A model generated the notes under the pieces. That model saw only the letters and a list, made by a program, of their open reading frames with translations. It was not told the DNA's origin and searched no databases. The translations under genes were made by a program, and so were the position numbers. DNA of 41,674 bases, taken from an uncultured Alteromonadaceae bacterium. Its GTDB lineage: Bacteria; Pseudomonadota; Gammaproteobacteria; Enterobacterales; Alteromonadaceae. This document shows positions 35,329-41,674 of the stretch, one piece after another. The DNA lies in the NCBI GenBank assembly GCA_950073835.1, contig CATMRP010000023.1, positions 1 through 41,674 on the forward strand, read 5' to 3'. Each line of letters begins with the position of its first letter. Positions within the stretch are counted from its first letter, which is position 1.

Positions 35329-35955
35329 TTATTTCTGCTGGCTAAACGTCAGCAGCATTTCCGCTGCCACACAGGCACACAGTGAATCACACACCGGGCA
35401 GTCGTAGCCTTCATACATGGCCGCATATTGCCACTTATTGGGGTGTTCTTTAATGAGTCGGCCGCCATTTTTACTGAAGTATTTAAACGCGCTGTTGCCC
35501 GGACTGGCCAGCCAGATATGAGCCAGACCCGCATTACTGCCCTGGCGTTGAGCGGCGTCAATGGCTTTGCTCAGTAAAGTGGAGCCGATCCCGTAACCCT
35601 GCATCGCCGGATCCACCGTATTGCATTTAAAGTAGCAAACTGTTGCGGGATCCACGTCCCACTCCGCCGGTGTTGCCCATTGGTCAATATCCCATTGGCC
35701 CTGGGCAAAAGTGAGGCGAAAGCCGACTAACTGGTCACGATAAAAAGCAACGATGCCTGCATTAATGCCGTCTTTTAAGCCGCGCTGGTAGTAATCGGTT
35801 AAATTATCCAGGTTCAGATAGCCGTCTCCCTGTACCCGATTGCCCAGTTCAAGAACCGCGGCAAAGTGGTCCGGGGTGAGCTCTGTATAGGTAATGTCAG
35901 TGCTATTTTTTAGGTTTGCCAAGATCCATTCCCTGTAAATGTACGTCAAGGGCAT
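35329..35955 (-). CDS. GNAT-family N-acetyltransferase with Cys-rich C-terminus
   Basis: The protein has up to 208 residues. The acetyl-CoA loop QGYGIGSTLLSKAID and the preceding CNTVDPAM strand identify the GNAT fold, and NSAFKYFSKNGGRLI resembles its last strands. The C-terminus carries CPVCDSLCACVA, four cysteines in 9 residues, which is unusual for GNAT enzymes. The ATG at 35955 makes it overlap the upstream gene by 53 bp. A TTG at 35922, preceded by AGGGA, would cut the overlap to 20 bp and is a credible alternative start. The substrate is unknown. Confidence 0.8.
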   Translation of the reverse strand: MPLTYIYREWILANLKNSTDITYTELTPDHFAAVLELGNRVQGDGYLNLDNLTDYYQRGLKDGINAGIVAFYRDQLVGFRLTFAQGQWDIDQWATPAEWDVDPATVCYFKCNTVDPAMQGYGIGSTLLSKAIDAAQRQGSNAGLAHIWLASPGNSAFKYFSKNGGRLIKEHPNKWQYAAMYEGYDCPVCDSLCACVAAEMLLTFSQQK

Positions 35956-36310
35956 CCAAAGATATCCGGATCTCCAGAACCGACTGCCAAAGACTGTAAA
36001 GTAGAAAAACCAGGCTGGCGGCGAATAGCCAGTTACCGGCTAACTGATAAGACAGGTAGATGGCCAGCATCGACAGTACGCACAGAAAAAAACTGAACAC
36101 GCCGGTTTCCTGCATACGTTTAATGTAATGAATACGCTTACGCAGGTTTTTGATTTGCGCCTGGGTGCTCTCGTTGTCTTCGCCCTTATCAAAGTGGCGA
36201 ATTAACGACGCCAGGGTGAGGAAACGATTGGTGTAAGCCAGTAGCAATAGGGAAATTGCCGGGAACAACATAGCCGGCGTTGAAATATCAATAGTCATAA
36301 TAAAACGCAT
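35903..36310 (-). CDS. DUF2721 inner-membrane protein
   Basis: This 135-residue protein has three hydrophobic helices (about 12-30, 72-90 and 95-112) and the family pattern PAMLFPAISLLLLAYTNRFL followed by a charged loop with LRKRIHYIKRM. DUF2721 proteins have no established role. It is the fifth gene of the minus-strand string from mtnN, 80 bp after the rhodanese gene, and overlaps the GNAT gene. Confidence 0.82.
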   Translation of the reverse strand: MRFIMTIDISTPAMLFPAISLLLLAYTNRFLTLASLIRHFDKGEDNESTQAQIKNLRKRIHYIKRMQETGVFSFFLCVLSMLAIYLSYQLAGNWLFAASLVFLLYSLWQSVLEIRISLDALDVHLQGMDLGKPKK

Positions 36311-36390
36311 GGAGCAACAAGACCGCTATGATGCCGCCAAAGCCGCAATATGTCTATGCCAGGATGTGAGTCGGGCGGTATCGCTGAGGG

Positions 36391-36768
36391 TTATTTTTCA
36401 ATCGGCAGTGAATCACTCTGCCACGCCTGCATATCGCCATCGAGGTGATACAAGCGCTCAAAACCAAGGTCGGCCAATGCCTTCAGAGCAATGTCTGCGC
36501 GACGTCCGGAGCGACAATAAACCAGCACCGGTTTTTGGATAGAACCGAGTGCGGCCAGGTGAGAGGCTATCTCGGAATGGGGAACGTTGAGCGCACCAGG
36601 AACATGACCCTCAGCAAACTCTTCGGCGCTACGCACATCCAATATCAGGCCATCAAACCCCTTGCTGTGGAGGCTTTCAGGGCTTATGTCGGGGATAGCG
36701 TCGTGCCCCCGGGCGGTAGCAGACAGCAATAAACCTAGCAGAGCCAGAGTTAAGGTAAGTAATCGCAT
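36391..36768 (-). CDS. Exported single-domain rhodanese
   Basis: From the ATG at 36768 (AGGAG upstream) the protein has 125 residues: a signal peptide (about 1-21, rich in Leu, ending ATARG) and one rhodanese domain. DVRSAEEFAEGHVPGALNVP marks the domain start, and the active-site Cys85 sits in the loop CRSGRR. It is probably periplasmic and moves sulfane sulfur. It lies 8 bp after the btuF-like gene, so it is probably in the same operon. Confidence 0.9.
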   Translation of the reverse strand: MRLLTLTLALLGLLLSATARGHDAIPDISPESLHSKGFDGLILDVRSAEEFAEGHVPGALNVPHSEIASHLAALGSIQKPVLVYCRSGRRADIALKALADLGFERLYHLDGDMQAWQSDSLPIEK

Positions 36769-36776
36769 GCACGCTC

Positions 36777-37589
36777 CTATTGCCGGTAACTGTCGATTCG
36801 TTGGCACAGCGTGTTTATTGCTTTGGTAATTCGCAGCGTAAAGCGATGCAGAGCGTTAGCATCAGCAGTAACAAGTGGTGCCTTAATAACAGTCCGGTGA
36901 GGTGTCCAGAAATGTTCGAGTGTGTCCACCGACTGATCGCTTGCGGCAATCAGTAATTCAGGTTGGCGTAATAAAACCTGTTTCACCGACACCTCTGGGT
37001 AGTCGATGGGGGAGTCTATAAAAACCGACTCAGCACCGCAACTGGCCAGAATTTTATTGGCCCATGCGCCTTCACCAATGGTCATCAGCGGCTGTGACCA
37101 CATATAGTAAAACACTTTAACCGGCGTGAGATGCTGATATTGCTGCTTAATTTGTTCAAGCTCATGGCGGTAACCGGTGACCAGAGCTTTACCTTTGTCG
37201 GTTTGACCGGTCAGTGCGGCGACTTCGAGTAACTCGGTGCCAATATCATCTAACGTTTTTGGCTGTGAAATGTACACGTCAAGCCCGAGACTTTTCAGGC
37301 GGGCAATGTCCTGCGGTTTGTTGCCGCCACCCCAGGCCAGCACCAGATCAGGTTCGAGGGCCATTAGCGCAGTGAAATCAACGCCCTGATAGTCGGCGAT
37401 AACCGGCATTTCAGCCGCTTGTTCCGGGTAATCACTGAAGGCACTTACCCCTACCAGACGGTCTTGTGCGCCCAAACTGTAAACCCATTCAGTAAGATGA
37501 GGCGACAAGGTTACAATGCGTTCGGCGGACAGCGCTTGCAAGGGGGTTAGGAGTACTGGCAGCAATAGCCAGAGGAGCGGTTTTTTCAT
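36777..37589 (-). CDS. btuF: Periplasmic cobalamin-binding protein, BtuF-like
   Basis: From the ATG at 37589 the protein has 270 residues. A signal peptide (about 1-22, ending LSAE) precedes a two-lobe metal-chelate/corrinoid-binding fold: RIVTLSPHLTEWVYSLGAQDRLVGV, the YPEQAAEMPVIADYQGVDFTALMALEPDLVLAW block and PIDYPEVSVKQVLLRQPELLI. BtuF delivers vitamin B12 to the BtuCD transporter; no BtuCD is in this window. The start overlaps the upstream gene's stop (ATGA), so they are translationally coupled. The pairing with mtnN and a CbiB-like gene supports a corrinoid role. Confidence 0.87.
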   Translation of the reverse strand: MKKPLLWLLLPVLLTPLQALSAERIVTLSPHLTEWVYSLGAQDRLVGVSAFSDYPEQAAEMPVIADYQGVDFTALMALEPDLVLAWGGGNKPQDIARLKSLGLDVYISQPKTLDDIGTELLEVAALTGQTDKGKALVTGYRHELEQIKQQYQHLTPVKVFYYMWSQPLMTIGEGAWANKILASCGAESVFIDSPIDYPEVSVKQVLLRQPELLIAASDQSVDTLEHFWTPHRTVIKAPLVTADANALHRFTLRITKAINTLCQRIDSYRQ

Positions 37590-38533
37590 AATTTTAGTTG
37601 CCAGCAAAGTAGTAATGACAGAGTAAGCAGCACGGTAACCAACCAGATTTGGCGATTGATGGCACGCAACACATAGGTGAGATCAGAAAAACGCACCTGA
37701 CGGGAGCCGCCCACTCGTGAGTGACGTATCTTGATGCCATCATAAATGGCCGGGCCACCAAGCTGGATCCCCATGCCGCCGCCAAATGCGGCCAGCAGTA
37801 AAGAGGTTAAATCCCGTTCGGTAGCGTGCCGTAATCCCTTAATGGCACCAAGCGGTGAAGTGCTAAATACGATAAACAGCAGACCAAGGCAGTAAGGAAT
37901 AATAATCATGGTCTGGCTTAACCAGTAGGCTGGCAAACTGAATGCGCTGAACTGGCGTTTTTTGCGGTGCCATTGCCAGCGAAACTCCAGCAATAGCCGG
38001 TAAGTCAGGGCGGCCAGCGGGCCAGCCAGTAAAAACCAGAACAACACGCCCACAAACTGCTGCATAAAGCGCAATAAATAGCTTTCGATAGCCGCTTTTG
38101 CGATGCCAATATCAGATAAAGAGGTTGTCTGACGGGCCACCAGTAAGCCAAGACGTTCCCGGGCCAGCAGTTTTTTATTGCCGCTGAGGGCTTGTGTGAT
38201 CAACTTATACTGGCGACGTACCGGGTAAACATTGACGCAGCAGAACAGCACCAGAGCATCAAAAAACCAGGTGTACTCAGCCAGGCTCAGCACAAAAGCC
38301 AGCACCGCCAAAAAAGGCAGGGTTAACACCACAATACCCAGCGTACCGCTAATGTAATGCTGCGAAAGCGGTGCGGAGGGAGCCGGGCAAACCCTGGTTG
38401 CCAGATTCGTTACCAACATCCGGTAAAGTGTCATAGGATGTGTTTGAGACGGTATCCGCCATACCCGATCAAGCAGGATCACGCAAAGCGCGACGATCAA
38501 TGACAGTGTGAAGGGGGGCGGCAGCGCTATCAT
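37586..38533 (-). CDS. Divergent CbiB/CobD-family membrane protein
   Basis: The 315-residue membrane protein has about five hydrophobic segments. The C-terminal AAFGGGMGIQLGGPAIYDGIKI matches the end of CbiB (adenosylcobinamide-phosphate synthase). The core motifs are altered: the usual VGRDT reads VARQT, the ESVAENTSDG block reads ESYLLRFMQQ, and the YRxxNTLDSM region reads YRLLLEFRWQ. It may have lost the standard activity or changed substrate. It lies 9 bp after mtnN and overlaps btuF by 4 bp, so the corrinoid context holds. Confidence 0.8.
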   Translation of the reverse strand: MIALPPPFTLSLIVALCVILLDRVWRIPSQTHPMTLYRMLVTNLATRVCPAPSAPLSQHYISGTLGIVVLTLPFLAVLAFVLSLAEYTWFFDALVLFCCVNVYPVRRQYKLITQALSGNKKLLARERLGLLVARQTTSLSDIGIAKAAIESYLLRFMQQFVGVLFWFLLAGPLAALTYRLLLEFRWQWHRKKRQFSAFSLPAYWLSQTMIIIPYCLGLLFIVFSTSPLGAIKGLRHATERDLTSLLLAAFGGGMGIQLGGPAIYDGIKIRHSRVGGSRQVRFSDLTYVLRAINRQIWLVTVLLTLSLLLCWQLKL

Positions 38534-38542
38534 CGGGAATAA

Positions 38543-39256
38543 TCAGGCGCCGGTTGTCCGGTCGGTCATGACTTTTATCATACCCATTACCAGTTCTGCG
38601 GAGTGCTTTGCTGCGGTCTCCAGATAAGCGTTGAAGGAAACCGTTGAGGTTTTACCGGCGATATCCGAAAGTGAACGGATCACCAGAAACGGCGTGCCTA
38701 ACATGTGGCTGGTCTGGGCAATGGCGGCGCCTTCCATTTCAGATGCGCTGATGGCCTCAAAGGCTTCTCGCAGCCGGGCGGCAGCCTCATCGGTGCCGAT
38801 GAACGAGTCACCGGTGCAAATCAGGCCGCGGATCGTTTTAACATGCAGCGTACTGGCTGCGGCTTGTTCTGCTGCAGTAATGAGTTGTTCATCACACTCA
38901 AAGACAGTTGGCATGCCAACACACTGCCCGGGTTCATAACCAAAATGGGTAATGTCTACATCATGGTGCTGAACGCCATTGCCAATAACAATGTCACCAA
39001 TCTCAAGGCTGGTATCGAAGCCGCCCGCAGAGCCGGTATTAACGACGAAGTCTGGTTCAAATGACTGGATAAGAATGGTGGTGGCGACGGCGGCGGCCAC
39101 CTTGCCGATACCACATTTTACCAGCACCACATCAACACCGTGCAGGGTGCCGGTGTAGAAAGTCAGGTGCGCGATTTCCTGAATTGCCAACTGGTCGAGT
39201 GATTCTTTTAACAGGGCGACTTCCTGGTCCATGGCGCCAAGGATACCAATTTTCAT
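38543..39256 (-). CDS. mtnN: 5'-methylthioadenosine/S-adenosylhomocysteine nucleosidase
   Basis: The 237-residue cytosolic enzyme has MKIGILGAMDQEVALLKE with the catalytic Glu12, the GIGKVAAAVATTILI loop, NTGSAGGFD, the ribose-binding block SASEMEGAAIAQ (Glu and Met) and IRSLSDIAGK with the catalytic Asp. It cleaves adenine from methylthioadenosine and S-adenosylhomocysteine, serving methionine salvage and autoinducer-2 synthesis. It heads the string mtnN-cbiB-btuF-rhodanese. Only the mtnN-btuF pairing is widely known, from E. coli. Confidence 0.97.
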   Translation of the reverse strand: MKIGILGAMDQEVALLKESLDQLAIQEIAHLTFYTGTLHGVDVVLVKCGIGKVAAAVATTILIQSFEPDFVVNTGSAGGFDTSLEIGDIVIGNGVQHHDVDITHFGYEPGQCVGMPTVFECDEQLITAAEQAAASTLHVKTIRGLICTGDSFIGTDEAAARLREAFEAISASEMEGAAIAQTSHMLGTPFLVIRSLSDIAGKTSTVSFNAYLETAAKHSAELVMGMIKVMTDRTTGA

Positions 39257-39452
39257 ATTCTGCCTTTAAATTACTTATTTAACTGGGAAATGAGTGCGCA
39301 GGGTGCACTGATGCACTACTATATACGCTAGGGATGAAGTGTAATATGAATGGGTTATCGGGTACACAAGGATTCGTAAAAGGAAGGTCAATCTGCACCA
39401 AAGTCCGGCATTGGCCTGTGATGGTATTTTGATTTGGTTGTTTTCAAAACCT

Positions 39453-40658
39453 ATGAACGCAAATTTTAACCACAAATTGACTGCTGCCGTGTTCTGTAGT
39501 TGTCTGTTGGTCTCATCGGCGGCACTGGCAAGCAGTGAGAAACTGGAAATCTCCGGTTTTGGCCGGGTGGTAGCCGGGTTTACTGATGATCCTGATGTGT
39601 CATTCGAAGGCTACGAGAATGAACTATCGCTTAAGGAACAGACGCTGCTGGCGTTACAGGTGGATTATCATTTACTGGAAAACGTTTCGATAACCTCACA
39701 GCTACTGGCACACACTAACAGCGAGCGTGACTCCGGGGTTGAGTGGTTGTACGTCAGCTATATACCGCACAATAACTGGCTGGTAAAAGGCGGCCGGATG
39801 AGAACCCCGTTTTATCATTACAGTGACGTCATTGATGTGGGGTTTGCTTACCCATGGATTTCACCGCCACAGCAACGCTACAGTGCCTTTTTATTTAATC
39901 AGTACGAGGGTGCCAGTGTCATCCACAACTTTGCGCTGGAAAATTTAAGCGGTTCAGTTGAAGGCTATTACGGCTCTTTTAATGGTGATACCCAGTTTCA
40001 GGATCGCCGTGATGCCACCGATATTGATGGTCTGAGCGGGTTTGTTTTTAGCGGCGTTTACAACGCTAATTTGCGTTTCAGAGCCTCTTATACCACCGCC
40101 GATTTTAGTGTGAATCTGGCCGAAATCTCCGCCTTTGCCGATCAACTCCGTAGTGTTGGCTTTGTTGCAAGTGCCGACTCTCTGGCTATGGAAGGCGAGT
40201 TTGATATTTACCAGGTGGGGCTGGCATTGGATGAACTCGATTATAACCTCGCCTGGGAATGGATGAAAATTGAGTCTGATACCGTCCTGGCGCCGAATAT
40301 TGAAAGTTACTATGTACAGGGCGGGCTGGTGTTTCAGCCCTTTACCGTGCATCTTACTTACGCCGATATGGCAACTAATCCGCAGTCGGCGGCAACCGAC
40401 ATTCCGCTGGGATTAACCGCGGATCTCGACCAGCTCTTTTACGCCTATCAAACCGTTTTTGCCAGAACCCAGGCTGCCGACCTGGAAAGCGTAACCCTGG
40501 GGGTGCGCTGGGATGCCGGGGTGAGGGTGGCATTTAAAGCGGAAGTAACCCATTATCGGGGAGCGCTGGGGATCTCAACCTTTGAGGCGTTGGGTGACCG
40601 AGACGCATTCGATGAGCGGGTGAATCTCTATCAGTTGGGTATGGAGTTTGTTTTCTGA
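39453..40658 (+). CDS. Outer-membrane beta-barrel (porin-like) protein
   Basis: From the ATG at 39453 the protein has about 401 residues with a signal peptide (about 1-26, ending AALAS). It continues as alternating amphipathic strands with many aromatic residues (ISGFGRVVAGF, NWLVKGGRMRTPFYHYSD). The chain ends LYQLGMEFVF, with the terminal Phe typical of outer-membrane barrels. It resembles porin-like proteins of marine gammaproteobacteria that are encoded next to a PstS-like protein. The stop overlaps the next start by 1 nt (TGATG). The substrate is unknown. Confidence 0.8.
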   Translation: MNANFNHKLTAAVFCSCLLVSSAALASSEKLEISGFGRVVAGFTDDPDVSFEGYENELSLKEQTLLALQVDYHLLENVSITSQLLAHTNSERDSGVEWLYVSYIPHNNWLVKGGRMRTPFYHYSDVIDVGFAYPWISPPQQRYSAFLFNQYEGASVIHNFALENLSGSVEGYYGSFNGDTQFQDRRDATDIDGLSGFVFSGVYNANLRFRASYTTADFSVNLAEISAFADQLRSVGFVASADSLAMEGEFDIYQVGLALDELDYNLAWEWMKIESDTVLAPNIESYYVQGGLVFQPFTVHLTYADMATNPQSAATDIPLGLTADLDQLFYAYQTVFARTQAADLESVTLGVRWDAGVRVAFKAEVTHYRGALGISTFEALGDRDAFDERVNLYQLGMEFVF

Positions 40659-41098
40659 TGCATATAACACACTCTCTCAGACAGATGTTAATGGCGCTCT
40701 TATTCGGAATTTATGCAATAAACGCAACGGCGCAGGAACACGACATTATGGTGGTGGCTAATCTCGATAACCACACCGTGAAGCTGGATAAGATCGATAT
40801 CCGCAATCTGTTTATGGGGAACGCCAGCGATGTGGTGCTTGAACCCGTATCGCTGCCACCGCAAACGCTGGCCAGGGCGGTATTTAACACCAAGATAATC
40901 GGCTTAACCGAGTCGCGGATCCAATCGTACTGGTCGCAGATGCGTTTTAGTGGGCGCTCTCGTCCACCCAGGGAAATATCGACGGTGGATGAATTGATTA
41001 GTTATGTTTCCAGCCATAAGGATACGGTGGCGTTCGTTCCGGCCAGTGCTCGAATCCCCGCCCACCTTACCGTGATATATTCAACGGCAAAGATGTAA
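40658..41098 (+). CDS. Small periplasmic phosphate-binding-protein-like (PstS-like) protein
   Basis: The 146-residue protein has a signal peptide (about 1-25, ending NATAQ) followed by a domain with IMVVANLDNHTVKLDKIDIRNLFMG, FNTKIIGLTESRIQSYWSQMRFSGRSRPP and the C-terminal VAFVPASARIPAHLTVIY. This is the short PstS-like (PBP-like) module often found beside a porin-like gene in marine gammaproteobacteria. It is too short for a complete two-lobe binding protein. It is translationally coupled to the barrel gene and followed by a strong hairpin, giving a two-gene operon. Confidence 0.8.
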   Translation: MHITHSLRQMLMALLFGIYAINATAQEHDIMVVANLDNHTVKLDKIDIRNLFMGNASDVVLEPVSLPPQTLARAVFNTKIIGLTESRIQSYWSQMRFSGRSRPPREISTVDELISYVSSHKDTVAFVPASARIPAHLTVIYSTAKM

Positions 41099-41112
41099 CT
41101 TACTTATACAGT

Positions 41113-41141
41113 GTACAAAGGGCCCGAGGGGCTCTTTGTAC
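41113..41141. terminator. Strong hairpin between convergent genes
   Basis: A 13-bp stem (GTACAAAGGGCCC pairing with GGGGCTCTTTGTAC, one G-T pair) with a 3-nt loop GAG lies 15 bp after the PstS-like stop and 12 bp before the end of the DUF2726 gene. It probably ends both transcripts. Confidence 0.75.
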
Positions 41142-41152
41142 CAATGTTGAAG

Positions 41153-41674
41153 TTAAGCTGCTACTTGTTCACCGCCAGGCTGACGACTGGAACGCAGGGG
41201 CCGGGTAGGGCGCGTTGGCTGTGGTGGATTCATTTTGCTGGCGGCCAGTTTGGCCTGCTGTTTACGCAGTGGGATTAACTTGGTTTCCACGCACTCCTTG
41301 ACCTCTTCCACCGAGTAACCGGATTTCACCTTGAAGCGGGCGTGGGGAATGCCAGCTGCGTCCAGAGCGCCAGACACGAACCAGTCGCGCTGGGTTTTGT
41401 AACCTTCCTTGCCCTGTTTATGGACCAAATCAATGGCCAGTACCGGTGTCATGTCGTCGCGTCGACACAGCACAAAGTCGAGTTGCTTGCTGCCAGCACG
41501 CAGCAGCGCCTGGCGAGCCTGACGTTTATTGGTGCTGTCGCGCACGGCCAGCAGGTCGTTAAGGCGAACCCGTGAGACAATTCTGAATTCGCGGCCGACG
41601 GCCTGTTCCAGCAAATTGATAAAGGTATGCTCTACCTGAGTAAAAAGCTGTTGTTTTTTACGAAAGGGAAAACT
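41153..41674 (-). CDS. DUF2726 domain protein, partial (N-terminus outside the window)
   Basis: The minus-strand frame is open to the right edge of the window, so at least 173 residues are visible and the start is beyond it. The edge residues (FPFRKKQQLFTQVEHTFI) and EQAVGREFRIVSRVRLNDLL, LDFVLCRRDDMTPVLAIDLVHK fit DUF2726, which has a nuclease-like alpha/beta core. A basic, Pro-rich tail ends the protein. The TTG at 41614 is not a convincing start because the conserved sequence continues upstream of it. Function is unknown. Confidence 0.8.
   Translation of the reverse strand, partial: SFPFRKKQQLFTQVEHTFINLLEQAVGREFRIVSRVRLNDLLAVRDSTNKRQARQALLRAGSKQLDFVLCRRDDMTPVLAIDLVHKQGKEGYKTQRDWFVSGALDAAGIPHARFKVKSGYSVEEVKECVETKLIPLRKQQAKLAASKMNPPQPTRPTRPLRSSRQPGGEQVAA

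Noticed and set aside
39300..39330. Repeated GTGCAC/TGCAC words upstream of the barrel gene
   Set aside because: They do not form a proper dyad for NtrC or another regulator I know; considered chance.
41612..41614. TTG as the start of the DUF2726 gene
   Set aside because: Conserved sequence continues in frame up to the window edge, so the gene is truncated by the window instead.
1..41674. CRISPR array, tRNA, rRNA, insertion sequence or prophage
   Set aside because: No regularly spaced repeats, no cloverleaf or rRNA-like sequence, and no transposase, integrase or phage protein among the frames.

Overview
The window looks like a chromosomal segment of a marine gammaproteobacterium, most likely in the Alteromonadaceae. 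The reasons are the divergent typA / glnA-ntrB-ntrC arrangement, the presence of erpA, tyrS, anmK, an OapA-type M23 peptidase, the mtnN-cbiB-btuF string, rraB, hemJ and UPF0149 genes, and the proteins themselves. This assignment comes from reading the sequence, not from a database match. I see no rRNA, tRNA, CRISPR array, transposase, integrase or prophage gene.

Layout. 1-3730: a Tat-exported DAAO-type flavoprotein whose fold order appears circularly permuted, a CxxCH lipoprotein resembling cytochrome c', and a divergent LysR/pirin pair. 3830-6395: rraB, a plsC-type acyltransferase and an Hpt + HD-GYP protein. 6450-13317: the nitrogen-control locus ntrC, ntrB, a DUF4124 gene and glnA (minus strand), with typA divergent. 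A sigma-54 promoter and two NtrC boxes precede glnA. A further NtrC box overlaps a sigma-70-like promoter in front of ntrB. 13429-20205: a single-domain response regulator, a PatB/MalY-type lyase, an atypical Nramp transporter, UPF0149, a small conserved-looking protein, HemJ, a ClC protein and a coiled-coil membrane protein.

20234-25678: a minus-strand block of a CHAT/TPR lipoprotein, a PhyH dioxygenase and two bacterial PH-domain membrane proteins. 25859-26203: erpA. 26288-31426: accessory metabolism (GST, NADPH-type 2-hydroxyacid dehydrogenase, long Cys/Met-type PLP enzyme, Old Yellow Enzyme, Lrp/AsnC regulator). 31460-35292: anmK, M23 peptidase and tyrS. 35329-39256: a minus-strand string mtnN, cbiB-like, btuF-like, rhodanese, DUF2721, GNAT. 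39453-41098: an outer-membrane beta-barrel-like protein and a PstS-like periplasmic protein. A DUF2726 gene runs off the right edge.

How genes work together. Glutamine synthetase and NtrB/NtrC form the classical nitrogen circuit, and the control sites are readable here. The cbiB-btuF string points to cobinamide or cobalamin uptake and salvage, but the cbiB-like member lacks the usual motifs. The M23 peptidase and AnmK fit murein turnover and recycling. The strongest candidate for something new is the permuted D-amino-acid-oxidase-like protein at the left edge, next to a haem-motif lipoprotein that could be its electron acceptor. Other unusual items are the Nramp protein lacking both metal-binding motifs, the ClC protein lacking the proton glutamate, and the CHAT lipoprotein operon.
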